Below, piece by piece: positions 17,001 to 26,478 of a DNA stretch of 64,000 nucleotides. Within the stretch, counting starts at the first letter, position 1, and each line of letters opens with the position of its first letter. Below the pieces are notes generated by a model. It was not told the DNA's origin. It worked only from the letters and a program-made list of their open reading frames with translations, and did not search any database. Origin of the DNA: Oribacterium sp. (GTDB lineage: Bacteria > Bacillota_A > Clostridia > Lachnospirales > Lachnospiraceae); NCBI GenBank assembly GCA_017940955.1, contig JAGAXP010000273.1, positions 1 to 64,000 of the forward strand, read 5' to 3'. Position numbers and translations under genes: made by a program.

Positions 17001-18554
17001 TTATCTTTCGCTGAAGACATTAAGCTTATTATCCCGAAGAACGGATATGGCGTATCTCACCTTATTGGCACCATGATTATACTCAAAAATCGCATTAAGT
17101 TCATCATCGGTGTAATCGTCTGCTTTTAATGCAGCTTCCCTTATGGATTCAAAATATATCTTCCGATAGGGCATATTGTTTATCTCTACCCTGTTGGTGA
17201 CAAGGGTTCCCGCAATAAACAAAACCGGGATCGCCATTGCAAAAAACAGGGACACAAGCGAAAGGATTCCCGGATTACTTCTCCGTCTCTTTCTGCTTCC
17301 GGGCTCAAATCTTTTCTCTTTATGTCTGTATACCAGATATTTTTCATACCAGTCCGTAAATAGAAGGCCATAGATCATTATGAGCCCAAGGACTCCCGGC
17401 ATGTACTGGAGCGAATATCTGCTCTGCCAGGCATAAATCTCTGTGAGAAAAATATACCTCGATAAAAAAACCAGGACATGGCTGCCTAGTCCGCTGACCA
17501 TAAGTATAAGGGGAAATACTGTTTTTCTGTAAATACCTTTCATGAAGAACAGTATAAATGCTACAAGATAGGTTGCAACCACAAGTGCGCCTGTGAGATA
17601 TATCTCACTGTAGTCTATGACTCCGGATCCAAGCATTGACTCAAGACAGGAACCATCCATCACTTCAGAGGCAAAACCGTTAAGTATAAAGTGAACCGTG
17701 AATCCGGTCTGCTCTGTCAGCACTTCCATAAGTGTCACATCAGCGGCTCCTGCGTATTCATATCTTGCCATGGAATTGCTCCACAGAAACATTAGCACCG
17801 GTATTGCTGTGGTTATAACATATATAGGGATACGGCTTCTGTCCACATTCCGGTTTTTTATCATAAGCATGTAGAAAGCTGCTGTAATAAGAGCTGCACA
17901 ATACTGTACAATGTAGGGTCCCGAAACCAGAAGGGCTATATAGGGAAGCACAGTCAGAAGCACATCGTCATATTTCTTTTTGGTACCTGTAAAAACTCTT
18001 TCCAGGATATAGTAGTTATAAAAGAAGAGCCCATAGCTTAGGAAATGCGGATAGCCTGAACCATTCAGGAGAAGCTCCCACTTATTAAGGCTGAAACCCA
18101 CCGCCATAAGCGCAAGTACCGAAAATACATTGAGCCGCATTCTTCTTATATAGAGGCTCACGGAAATCATCATGAGGAGCACTCCCGATATACCCAGCAC
18201 CCTGTCAAAGTCCACGGAATAGGAAAAAAAGGTGACATTAAACCATCTTATCGGGTATGTGACCGGGATACGGGTAAGTATATCCGGTACCATAAAACTT
18301 TCCTTTTTAAGGGTATCCGGGAGATAGCTGTTTATAAGCCTTATATAATCAGAGTACACCACATCGATGGATGCTCCTTTTATGTACCATAAAAGAAAAA
18401 TCGTCCCCAAAAAAGGCAGGAGCATCACTGTACTGCTCCATAATTTATAGACAGGACTTTGTGTCCTCGCTTCATTCACTGCCTCATGGTAGTTAAGAGC
18501 TTTTCCCTCTGAACCGTAATTTAATTTTATGCTATCCTTTTTGTGTGATGGCAT
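17001..18554 (-). CDS. Polytopic membrane protein, probable GT-C-type glycosyltransferase
   Basis: A 517-residue protein with about ten to twelve hydrophobic helices. After the first helix (about 40-60) comes an extracellular loop with acidic residues (VVYSDYIRLINSYLP), the usual place for the catalytic acidic residue in GT-C enzymes that use polyprenyl-linked sugars. A basic, cytoplasmic-looking stretch (RHKEKRFEPGSRKRRR) precedes the last helix, and a C-terminal extracellular tail follows. It overlaps the related upstream gene by 23 bases, so the two are translationally linked. No named family is recognised with certainty. Position in the glycan operon with a GtrB-like lipid-sugar synthase supports a glycan-modifying role. 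Confidence 0.7.
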   Translation of the reverse strand: MPSHKKDSIKLNYGSEGKALNYHEAVNEARTQSPVYKLWSSTVMLLPFLGTIFLLWYIKGASIDVVYSDYIRLINSYLPDTLKKESFMVPDILTRIPVTYPIRWFNVTFFSYSVDFDRVLGISGVLLMMISVSLYIRRMRLNVFSVLALMAVGFSLNKWELLLNGSGYPHFLSYGLFFYNYYILERVFTGTKKKYDDVLLTVLPYIALLVSGPYIVQYCAALITAAFYMLMIKNRNVDRSRIPIYVITTAIPVLMFLWSNSMARYEYAGAADVTLMEVLTEQTGFTVHFILNGFASEVMDGSCLESMLGSGVIDYSEIYLTGALVVATYLVAFILFFMKGIYRKTVFPLILMVSGLGSHVLVFLSRYIFLTEIYAWQSRYSLQYMPGVLGLIMIYGLLFTDWYEKYLVYRHKEKRFEPGSRKRRRSNPGILSLVSLFFAMAIPVLFIAGTLVTNRVEINNMPYRKIYFESIREAALKADDYTDDELNAIFEYNHGANKVRYAISVLRDNKLNVFSER

Positions 18555-20349
18555 CCCAGTCTGCCTTTCCGAATATCTGATCTGTTATATCCATATATTC
18601 CCTTTGATCTGAGCTTTCAAGCAGTATAACGGAATTATCATAGCTTGCATGCTCCGGAAGCTCTGACACATCATTGATAAAATGTACTTCCGATCCCTGA
18701 CCGGTTTTCTCCGGATCGTAGGGTTTATAGAAATACTCCCCGTAAAAATCAGTCATACCATAATTATTGTAAAAAATATAGGTCTGACGGACTCCCAGAA
18801 AATTCTGATACTTTCCTATGGTCTGATCCGCAAGAGAGTTCACTCTGTCAAGCTCGGTGAAGAAGAATATATTTCTGAAATTGCTTCTGTAAAGCTGCTC
18901 CACCGGGATCATGAGACCACAGTAGAGAATAAACATTACCGCAAAACATATAACATTACCGACCGGAAAATTCTCTGTTTTTCTCCGTCGGGAGCGGTTA
19001 TCCACATGGGTTTCCGGGTTGTCCACTGCCTGGAAACGGCCTGATTTCGCGGTTTTTGCCTCTGCCAGCTTCCCAAACATATAACAAATATAGAGAAGTG
19101 CTGCGGCGTAGCTTACATAAATCCACCGTATTTCGAGTCTTACGGTTATGGAGCTGCAGCCGATACATAAGGCTATGAAGCTTATGAACAACAGGTTTTG
19201 TAAAATATCATATAGCGGATCCTTTGTTTTTATGATCTCTCTTATGTAGTAAAAAATCATAACAAAGAGTACGATCCAGCTTCCGTATACGAGTAAGTGC
19301 GCCCACAGAGGCATTTCCCTCCAGTTGATTCCGCAGAGATAAGATTCTCCCGCATTAACTCCGAAGATGTACTGCACCTGCTGCAGAGCATACATAAATG
19401 CCTGTCCGAGCTCGAAGGTTTCGGAAACCTTTGTTCCCGCCGTACCAACCGGCATCGCCTGCCCGGCGATTATCCGCCTGATTCCGAAGAAAAACATAAC
19501 TTCAAGAAGAGGAATGGCTGCTTTCAGAACATCATCTGAATTGGATTTTTTTCCTGAACCTGATTTTGATCCCTTCAGTTCTTTTGCTTCTCCAAAATCC
19601 ATATTTCCAAAAGCTACGGATGTTTGCTGTTTCTCAAAGACTTTCTCATTTAAACTTTCATCACTAAAAAGCTTGTTTTTCGAGACGCTCCCTGCACTTC
19701 TGCCTTTTACCCGAATTCTGTTTAAAAGCAGTGAAAGATAAAACAGCGGAAACAATGCCAGAAATCTCTCGTGGGTAAACAGCACAAGAAAATAGCAAAG
19801 GCAGGCAAGGTTGTAAAATATACTATGTCCGGCCTCCGAAAACTCATAAAGAAGGTAAAGTATCGAAAGTGCCAGGGCAAGGGCCATGGTTTCCAGAAGT
19901 CCCAGCACCTGTCCTATCTGGTATCCCGCAAAATGTGAGCCCAGATACATAGCCGCCGTAAAAAATGATACCAGCTGTCCCGCTGCCATTTCCTTTCCTT
20001 TAAGCTTCAGAGATTTTGTAAATCCAAGAGAAAAGAAATATATCATAAAAGCTACAGCTATATTTATCACCGTATTGAACAGGGCGTAATAGTTTACATG
20101 ACGTCCAACGATAACAAACTCAAGATAACTCATTGCCCAGTAAAAGGGTCTGAAATTACCCTTGGTTTTCAAGGGGAAGGTAAACTCCCAGAAGTTTTCC
20201 TCTCCGTAATAGGACCAGAGATACAGATCATCTCCGTAGAGTCCCCTTATCTGAATGTTACGGTTCACAAACAAGCCAATTAAAATAAGTGCAAAAAGTG
20301 CAGGAAGCACCATTCGCACTTGTTGTTTAGTTATCTTTTTTATTTTCAT
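18532..20349 (-). CDS. Polytopic membrane protein, probable GT-C-type glycosyltransferase
   Basis: A 605-residue protein with about eleven membrane helices. The first helix (about 13-28) is followed by an extracellular loop with the acidic pair GDDLYLW (Asp40, Asp41) and then RPFYWAMSYLE, the pattern of GT-C enzymes. A long polar cytoplasmic insert, rich in Ser/Lys (about residues 205-275), interrupts the helices. The C-terminal 110 residues are extracellular and hydrophilic. The ATG has GGAG 6 bases upstream inside the preceding GT2 gene, giving a 23-base overlap. Probable function is transfer of a lipid-linked sugar outside the membrane; the sugar and acceptor are unknown. Confidence 0.72.
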   Translation of the reverse strand: MKIKKITKQQVRMVLPALFALILIGLFVNRNIQIRGLYGDDLYLWSYYGEENFWEFTFPLKTKGNFRPFYWAMSYLEFVIVGRHVNYYALFNTVINIAVAFMIYFFSLGFTKSLKLKGKEMAAGQLVSFFTAAMYLGSHFAGYQIGQVLGLLETMALALALSILYLLYEFSEAGHSIFYNLACLCYFLVLFTHERFLALFPLFYLSLLLNRIRVKGRSAGSVSKNKLFSDESLNEKVFEKQQTSVAFGNMDFGEAKELKGSKSGSGKKSNSDDVLKAAIPLLEVMFFFGIRRIIAGQAMPVGTAGTKVSETFELGQAFMYALQQVQYIFGVNAGESYLCGINWREMPLWAHLLVYGSWIVLFVMIFYYIREIIKTKDPLYDILQNLLFISFIALCIGCSSITVRLEIRWIYVSYAAALLYICYMFGKLAEAKTAKSGRFQAVDNPETHVDNRSRRRKTENFPVGNVICFAVMFILYCGLMIPVEQLYRSNFRNIFFFTELDRVNSLADQTIGKYQNFLGVRQTYIFYNNYGMTDFYGEYFYKPYDPEKTGQGSEVHFINDVSELPEHASYDNSVILLESSDQREYMDITDQIFGKADWDAITQKG

Positions 20350-21136
20350 ATGCTCCGTATGCTTTCTTATAGAAATGCATGAGTAATGCCGCTATAGGTG
20401 CAGGATGCAGCTTTCTGAACATCTCCTCTTCCTCCAGCTCACGGTTATGGTTCTCGATATTACGCATGGTCTCAGCTCCCGGATGGATACGGTAAGCCAT
20501 AAGGGATTTCTCGATAACTATGAACCTTCCGGGCTCCTGAGCAAGCCTTACCAGAGTCTCCCAGTCGATCACAAATTTATAATCGTTTCTGAAAAGCGGC
20601 GCAGGACAGTAGGAAACATTATAGGTGCAGGTTGGGCAGCCTATGCCATTTCCGTATTTTAATGCCGAAAGCTTTACACCGGTCTTATGGGCTTTACTAT
20701 GATCCCTTAAGCGCCATCTGAGGATCCTCTTTACCCCCTCCGAGGTTCCGGGGATAGTATTACCCTCGCCGTCTATGGTATCGTAGCGGCAGCAGAAAAG
20801 AGACATATCCGGAAATACATGGTAAGCATTTAAAAGGGCTTTGGTATAGTCCGGAAAATACAGATCATCCTGGTGGGCTATGGTTACGAGAGGAGCCAGC
20901 CGGCTCCCCTCATCATATGCAAAATTCCAGTCTTCCTTAAGTCCGTGACGCCCGTTTCTCACATAAACGGGATACCCGAACCTGGCACTGCATTCAGTGA
21001 TGAATTTATTGGGTGTGGAGGTGCAGATGATAACCTTGCTCTCCACACTCTGGTTTTTCAGAGAGTTAAGAAGGTATGGAAGATATTCGGATTCCCCATA
21101 TGCAGCTACCGCAAAGCAATGCTTATACTTTTTCAC
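20327..21136 (-). CDS. Family 2 glycosyltransferase
   Basis: A 269-residue soluble GT2 enzyme. It starts with KHCFAVAAYGESEYLPYLLNSL, has the acceptor-side strand KVIICTSTPN, and carries the metal/nucleotide motif TIAHQDDLYFPDY near residue 92, followed by a WETLVRLAQEPG block. Such enzymes add a sugar from a nucleotide donor at the cytoplasmic face during repeat-unit or chain assembly. Its stop overlaps the start of the membrane protein gene downstream, and it follows the large fusion gene by 73 bases. Donor and acceptor cannot be told from sequence. Confidence 0.87.
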   Translation of the reverse strand: MKKYKHCFAVAAYGESEYLPYLLNSLKNQSVESKVIICTSTPNKFITECSARFGYPVYVRNGRHGLKEDWNFAYDEGSRLAPLVTIAHQDDLYFPDYTKALLNAYHVFPDMSLFCCRYDTIDGEGNTIPGTSEGVKRILRWRLRDHSKAHKTGVKLSALKYGNGIGCPTCTYNVSYCPAPLFRNDYKFVIDWETLVRLAQEPGRFIVIEKSLMAYRIHPGAETMRNIENHNRELEEEEMFRKLHPAPIAALLMHFYKKAYGAYENKKDN

Positions 21137-21209
21137 ACTCTGTATCCTCCCACAGATACGTTAATCTTTAATATCTGTCACGAAGCTTTAAATCCTCTCC
21201 AAAAGCTTC

Positions 21210-24200
21210 TCACTTCCTGTAATCTGATTCAAAATCATCACGGATCTTGTTCCATGCTCCCTCAGGGGAGTAGTAATCCTTTATGAACTGTACTGCCCTC
21301 CTGGACATATTCTCAATATCATAGCTGTTGTTATAAAGATTTATAACATCTTCGGCAAAGCCATCTTCAGTGTCCTGAATGTGGAGAGCAGTTTCTGCCT
21401 CAGGTATTCCCTCTGCTCCGCAGGAGGTAGTAACCACTGCAGCCCCGGCATGAAGAGCTTCAACAACCTTACCCTTTACACCTGCACCGAAACGGAGAGG
21501 CACCACTACAACTCTGTTCTTACGATAAAGCTCATCCAACTGTTCTATGGTAACAAAGCCGAGAACATTGATATCCGGACGGTTGTTGAGAGCAAGCACC
21601 TCTTCATCAGCCTTTGATCCGGCTACATTAAGCACTACATCCGGAATACGGGCTCTGATCTTCGGAAGGATCTCGTTTGCAAACCAGAGGAGACCATCCT
21701 TGTTTGGCGGATGACCGAAGCCTCCCACAAACAGAAGTCCCTGCTTGTTTGCGTAATCCTCATCCAGCACCGCCGACTCATCATATACATAAGCGGTGAT
21801 GCCTTTGACATTGATGGTAGGATCCTCTTTACGCACGATCTCTGCCTCAACCTCTGACGGGAAGTAGCTTGCGTCAGCCTTACGCATAACACCATACTCG
21901 ATGTTGTGCCAGTACTCTGCATCCTCCCTGGTATTCTCGTCATGATTAAGCTCATACTCTCTCATGAGACGAAGTGAATGAAGGTCATGACCAAAATAGA
22001 TAACCTTTACATCGGTGTTATCACGGAAATAATCTATGTACTTCGTTGCAATATGCGGTCTGTTGAGATATGCGATATTAAGGAACGTCTTATTCTTATC
22101 TATCCACTGCCAGATGCCGGCCTGCATGGTATTGCCGTACAGTACCTCGATGCCCATCTGCTGAAGTTCTGAGGTGTAGGGCTCCTCATGAGCAAAATTG
22201 TCTCCGAGGAATTTAACCTTGTAGCCAACGCTCTTGAAAAGCTTCATGTACTGATAGTCAAGCTTTGATCCCGCATCCTTATCCCAGGTGGGCACATAGT
22301 GGTCAACCACCAGGATGTACTTACTGTTCTGTCCTCTTTCACGGGCAGCAAAAGGATTGGGATTTCCGTCATTAACCGACTGCGATTTCAGCTCCTCAGC
22401 CCACTTCTCCTTAAACTTCTCCTGATTAACCACCTGATAATGCTTAAGTCCCGAAGTATCCTGGGTATCCGTTCCGTTGGACACGCCCTCAAAGTGAGTG
22501 ATAACGGATTTCGGCTGGAACACAACCTTCTTTCCATGCTTACGTACTTCAAAGGCAAGGTCCGTATCCTCATAATATGCCGGAGCGAATCTCTCATCAA
22601 ATCCGCCGATTTCCTTCCAGAGATCGGTGCGTATCATGATGGCTGCACCGGAAATGTAGTCAACTTCCTTTACGTAATTGTATTCCGGCTCCTCCGGATC
22701 CTGGAGTCTTCCGTAATTCCAGCCTGAGCCGTCCGACCAGATGATGCCTCCGGCCTCCTGGAGACGTCCGTCAGGATAAACCAGCTTTGATCCCACCATA
22801 CCGATGGAGTCATCGCTTTCTATAAGCGAAACCAACGACTCAAGCCAGCCTGCATTAACCTTGGTATCATTGTTAAGGAAGAAAATGTACTTACCCTTGG
22901 CAATCTCAGCAGCCTGGTTACAGTTCTTAAGGAAGCCCATATTCTCACGGTTTCTTGCGATAACCAGGTTATCTGCATAAAAACCTATCTCTCTTGTGGC
23001 ATCCGTTGACACGTCATCTGCTATGATGACCTCGTAAGGAGTCTTCTGAAAATCCGTGTTTTCTTTGATGCTTATAAGACACTGATATGTATAGTTTATC
23101 TGGTTATAGCAGGGTATAACGATGCTTACCAGAGGGGTATCTGTTTTTTCAAAGCTTACCTTTCCGTAATCACTGTAGGCAGATCCTATATTGAAGTCTC
23201 CTCTTATACGGTTTTTTCCCTCTGCAGTGAAGAACAGATGTAATGTTTTAAACGGGTGAATAAAGCACTGTCTCAGATAGTAAAGAGCCTTGCGTTTACG
23301 GGAACCTATAGGGAATCTTCTGTCATAGGCATCATTTATATCCTTGGAAAGCTTTCCTATAATTCCCATATGCTGTTTATAGTATTCACGCTCTTTTATG
23401 AGCGTTTCAATGTCTCTCTCGTGGATATCGATGACCTTTGTAAGGTTGGCTACGTGAACCGCAGTCAGCCTGTTAACCTCACGTTCCTTTTTGAGAGCGA
23501 TCTTATTCTCCTCATTTCTCTGACCAAGAACTATGAGATCATTTTCTGCTACCGCAAGTCTTCCCTTAAGCTCGTTGAATCTGTGGACAGTCACCTTGTT
23601 CTCGTAATAAGCATTGATATTGCTGTCCTGTCCGTCTCCGTGGACAAAAGCCTGGAATTCCTGTTCCTTGTCAAGAAGCTCCTTACACTCCGGAGTAGTG
23701 AATCCAAAATTACGCATAAATCCAAAAAGATCATCATAACTAAGCTCACTTCTGTAGGAAAGATACCAGTAGTAAAGAATTCTGAACTGTAAAAATCTTA
23801 CATCCACAGCCTCAGGCAGCACCCACTCACAGTCTATGAGGGTTGGCTTACCGTTGACCATAATCACATTATCAAAAAGGCAGTCAAGATTTGCAGGTTT
23901 TATCTCACCGTCCCTCCTGCCGATAACCATATCAACGGATTCCACAAGCTCCTTTATGGGAGCAACTCCGTCCTTTATGAGATCCGCAAGGAGTCTTCCG
24001 AGATTCTTTCCTTCAAGATAGGGATAAATCTGGTAGCTTAATCGCTGGAAATCTCCGAGAGCACGACTTGTCTCCTCAGCCTTAAGTACCTCCAGCGTAG
24101 GATTAACCTCACGTTGCTCCTTAGCCTTTGCTGTCAGAGAATCGATGTGAGCATTGGCTTCAGGTGTAATGCCTGACTTTGCCACATGCTTTATATCCCT

Positions 24201-24911
24201 GCTGTCCTTATAAATAAGTGTCTTTATGGCATACTCCGGCTTACGGCTTGAGTTGTATTTAATGTATATGGGGCGGTACTTTCTGTAATCCTTCGCCCGG
24301 CTTTTGTGTGAACCCCGGGGCTGGAAAATGTAGAAGTAAGAAGGCGCGAACTCCTGGAATTCGTTTTCCTTTACCAGAAGACCTATCTTCTCGGTTTCCT
24401 CAGAGGGTCCCGGCAAACGCTCATCGGTATAGAAATTAAGGGGCATCTTTAATTCGGGAACGGGATAATACATCCACTCCTTTGAATCGGGCTCATTCTC
24501 CTTTAACCTTTCCCGAAGCGCCTTAACCTCCGACCAGCGCATATATACGGTGTCTCCATCTTTTTCTCCGGAGGAGAGACGGTCGATGTCCAGGGCATTC
24601 TGCATACCAAGCATGATGCAGCCGCCCTCTTTAAGCCAGGTGCCGGAAAGAGACCTGAACATACCTTCGAGATCACTCTTGAATATCTTAAGTACTCTTT
24701 CTGTGAGAACAGGTATGATAATGTAATCATATACCGTCTCATCAAGTCTTCTTGAGACATTACGGACTCTCTTTTCAAGAAGTTCTCTTAAGGGAGCCGT
24801 ATACTCCTTGTCTCCCAGTACCAGAACTGAGGCATCTCTCTCCATGCCTGTGGTCATATCGTCAAAATAGAACCACTCTATCAAATTGGTCATATGATGT
24901 GTGAAACTCAT
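21210..24911 (-). CDS. Fusion: methyltransferase-like, kinase-like, coiled coil, GT2 and GT4
   Basis: A 1233-residue cytoplasmic protein. Residues 1-165 resemble a class I methyltransferase with a degenerate motif I (ASVLVLGDKEYT), YDYIIIP and a late LKEGGCIML strand. Residues 200-390 look like a protein/sugar-kinase fold: VAKSGITPEANAHI (N-lobe), an Asp-x4-Asn pair in NLDCLFDNV near 342-347 and the metal motif LIDCEWV. A coiled coil covers about 435-510. GT2 (about 588-850) has VSIVIPCYNQ and FLNNDTKVN; GT4 (about 880-1230) has FVGGFGHPPNKDG and PLRFGAGVKGKVVEAL. The order methyltransferase-kinase-coiled coil matches E. coli WbdD, which caps and measures O-antigen chains. It overlaps wzt by 4 bases (ATGA). 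Confidence 0.85.
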   Translation of the reverse strand: MSFTHHMTNLIEWFYFDDMTTGMERDASVLVLGDKEYTAPLRELLEKRVRNVSRRLDETVYDYIIIPVLTERVLKIFKSDLEGMFRSLSGTWLKEGGCIMLGMQNALDIDRLSSGEKDGDTVYMRWSEVKALRERLKENEPDSKEWMYYPVPELKMPLNFYTDERLPGPSEETEKIGLLVKENEFQEFAPSYFYIFQPRGSHKSRAKDYRKYRPIYIKYNSSRKPEYAIKTLIYKDSRDIKHVAKSGITPEANAHIDSLTAKAKEQREVNPTLEVLKAEETSRALGDFQRLSYQIYPYLEGKNLGRLLADLIKDGVAPIKELVESVDMVIGRRDGEIKPANLDCLFDNVIMVNGKPTLIDCEWVLPEAVDVRFLQFRILYYWYLSYRSELSYDDLFGFMRNFGFTTPECKELLDKEQEFQAFVHGDGQDSNINAYYENKVTVHRFNELKGRLAVAENDLIVLGQRNEENKIALKKEREVNRLTAVHVANLTKVIDIHERDIETLIKEREYYKQHMGIIGKLSKDINDAYDRRFPIGSRKRKALYYLRQCFIHPFKTLHLFFTAEGKNRIRGDFNIGSAYSDYGKVSFEKTDTPLVSIVIPCYNQINYTYQCLISIKENTDFQKTPYEVIIADDVSTDATREIGFYADNLVIARNRENMGFLKNCNQAAEIAKGKYIFFLNNDTKVNAGWLESLVSLIESDDSIGMVGSKLVYPDGRLQEAGGIIWSDGSGWNYGRLQDPEEPEYNYVKEVDYISGAAIMIRTDLWKEIGGFDERFAPAYYEDTDLAFEVRKHGKKVVFQPKSVITHFEGVSNGTDTQDTSGLKHYQVVNQEKFKEKWAEELKSQSVNDGNPNPFAARERGQNSKYILVVDHYVPTWDKDAGSKLDYQYMKLFKSVGYKVKFLGDNFAHEEPYTSELQQMGIEVLYGNTMQAGIWQWIDKNKTFLNIAYLNRPHIATKYIDYFRDNTDVKVIYFGHDLHSLRLMREYELNHDENTREDAEYWHNIEYGVMRKADASYFPSEVEAEIVRKEDPTINVKGITAYVYDESAVLDEDYANKQGLLFVGGFGHPPNKDGLLWFANEILPKIRARIPDVVLNVAGSKADEEVLALNNRPDINVLGFVTIEQLDELYRKNRVVVVPLRFGAGVKGKVVEALHAGAAVVTTSCGAEGIPEAETALHIQDTEDGFAEDVINLYNNSYDIENMSRRAVQFIKDYYSPEGAWNKIRDDFESDYRK

Positions 24912-26377
24912 TGTTTGTTATGCCTTTCCAGAGTCACCTTCGACTCCATGTCGTAAACACCGACTGTGTTTTTGTTTGAGAGCACCGTAATGGATGCTAC
25001 ATCATATTTTCTGTCATAGACTACGTGCTCTCCCTGCTCAAAACCTGTGCAGGACATGCTTAGAAGGTACTCGCCTCCCTGCAGCGTCATCCGCTGTGTG
25101 AAGGTGCAGACATATTCGTCCCCTTCCTTTACGGGATCTATGCTGCACTCCTCGATCATTGTATTGGTGCCTGTCAGATCCGCACCCCTCTTGTCTTTTA
25201 TTGTGAATGTAAAAATCGGAGCTTCCAAAGGCGCATTGAATCGTATCTTTTCCTTTATGGAGAAGGTCTCCCCCTTAACTATAACGTTTGTCACCTTGCC
25301 TCTTTGATCAAGGATTCCGAGATCATAAATTGAAGCTCTTCCGTCACCATAATGCTGAAGATTAGGGTTCAGATTAAGTTCATCCTGCATCAGATGTCCG
25401 TTGTTATCATGGATATCATCCTTTGGATCGTTACGACCTTCTTCCGGTCCGAATGATTCTTCCGCATCCCTCATAGCGGCGCCGCCAATGCTGTCCACCC
25501 CAAAATCCTGACCCTCTATAAAAGAAACAGCGGCCTCTGCATCCCGCTTCTTCTCAATATTCTTTTTATCCTCTTCCGTAAATCTTCCTGCAAGGATCTT
25601 TTTATAAAGATCCACCATTTCTCCGGGCTTTCCCTCAGCGATTTTTTCACCTTTATTTATAAGGACAACTCTGTCACAGTATTTCATTACGGATCCGAGA
25701 TCATGAGTAACCATCAGAATGGTGGTTCCGTTCCTGCGAAGCTCATCCATGCGGTGATAGCACTTGGCCTGGAAGAAAACATCTCCTACGGACAGAGCCT
25801 CATCCACAATGAGTATCTCAGGATCCATGGCCACATACATGGCGAAAGCAAGTCTTACGAACATACCGCTGGAATAGCTTTTTACAGGCTGGTTCACAAA
25901 GTCCCCGATATCTGCAAAGTCCAGGATTTCCTGAAGCTTCTCATCCATCTGCTCCTTTGTGAAGCCCATCATGGTTCCGTTCATGTAGACATTCTCAATA
26001 CCGGTATAATCCGGATTAAACCCGGCACCAAGCTCAAGAAGGGCACATATTATACCCTTTATGTTCACCTCACCATCTGACGGGGTAAGGACTCCGGTTA
26101 TGATCTTAAGGATAGTGGATTTACCGGAACCGTTTGTTCCGATGATTCCCACAGACTCACCTTTACCGACTTTGAAATTTATATGATTAAGAGCATAAAA
26201 ATCACGATGATAATTCTTATGGGTCAGGCTGACAGCCTCTTTAAGTCTGTCTATAGGCTGATCGTAGAGCCTGTAGATCTTTGTCACATCCTTTACGTCT
26301 ATGACAAAGTCGCTGTCCACCATACTCTCATTATCACCGGCTTTTTCGCTTGTGTTTTTTATTTCATTATCTGCCAT
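24908..26377 (-). CDS. wzt: Polysaccharide ABC exporter ATPase with C-terminal carbohydrate-binding type domain (Wzt)
   Basis: 489 residues from the ATG at 26377; an upstream in-frame start at 26428 lies beyond a hairpin and lacks a ribosome binding site. The ABC domain (about 22-265) has Walker A GTNGSGKST (80-88), the Wzt/TagH-type signature YSSGM and Walker B ILIVDEALSVGD. A linker of about 80 acidic residues is followed by a beta-rich C-terminal domain (about 345-489, with GETFSIKEKIRFNA and GGEYLLSMSC), as in Wzt proteins that read the chemical cap on a finished chain before export. Its permease Wzm is not in the window. The stop overlaps the start of the 1233-residue fusion, which fits a cap-maker/cap-reader pair. 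Confidence 0.9.
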   Translation of the reverse strand: MADNEIKNTSEKAGDNESMVDSDFVIDVKDVTKIYRLYDQPIDRLKEAVSLTHKNYHRDFYALNHINFKVGKGESVGIIGTNGSGKSTILKIITGVLTPSDGEVNIKGIICALLELGAGFNPDYTGIENVYMNGTMMGFTKEQMDEKLQEILDFADIGDFVNQPVKSYSSGMFVRLAFAMYVAMDPEILIVDEALSVGDVFFQAKCYHRMDELRRNGTTILMVTHDLGSVMKYCDRVVLINKGEKIAEGKPGEMVDLYKKILAGRFTEEDKKNIEKKRDAEAAVSFIEGQDFGVDSIGGAAMRDAEESFGPEEGRNDPKDDIHDNNGHLMQDELNLNPNLQHYGDGRASIYDLGILDQRGKVTNVIVKGETFSIKEKIRFNAPLEAPIFTFTIKDKRGADLTGTNTMIEECSIDPVKEGDEYVCTFTQRMTLQGGEYLLSMSCTGFEQGEHVVYDRKYDVASITVLSNKNTVGVYDMESKVTLERHNKQ

Positions 26378-26418
26378 AAAAAAAATTCTCCAGATGTGCG
26401 TATGCACATTTGGAGAAT
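26378..26418 (-). promoter_or_regulatory. Terminator-like hairpin containing the wzt ribosome binding site
   Basis: On the minus strand a 15-bp stem (ATTCTCCAAATGTGC / GCACATCTGGAGAAT, one wobble pair) with a 4-base loop is followed at once by eight T residues and then the wzt ATG. The only ribosome binding site of wzt, CTGGAG, is inside the 3' arm. The element could end transcripts of the upstream operon, attenuate the glycan operon, or hide the ribosome binding site. Confidence 0.75.
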
Positions 26419-26447
26419 ATAATAACATATTTCTTCATGTTTTGCCA
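26419..26447 (-). promoter_or_regulatory. Possible extended -10 promoter before wzt
   Basis: On the minus strand TGGCAA, a 17-base spacer and TATTAT preceded by TG-n (extended -10) end exactly where the hairpin begins. The -35 is poor. If used, the transcript would start inside the hairpin, which weakens the case. Confidence 0.28.
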
Positions 26448-26478
26448 CACCGGTCACAGTTCGGACCAGACATATGCA

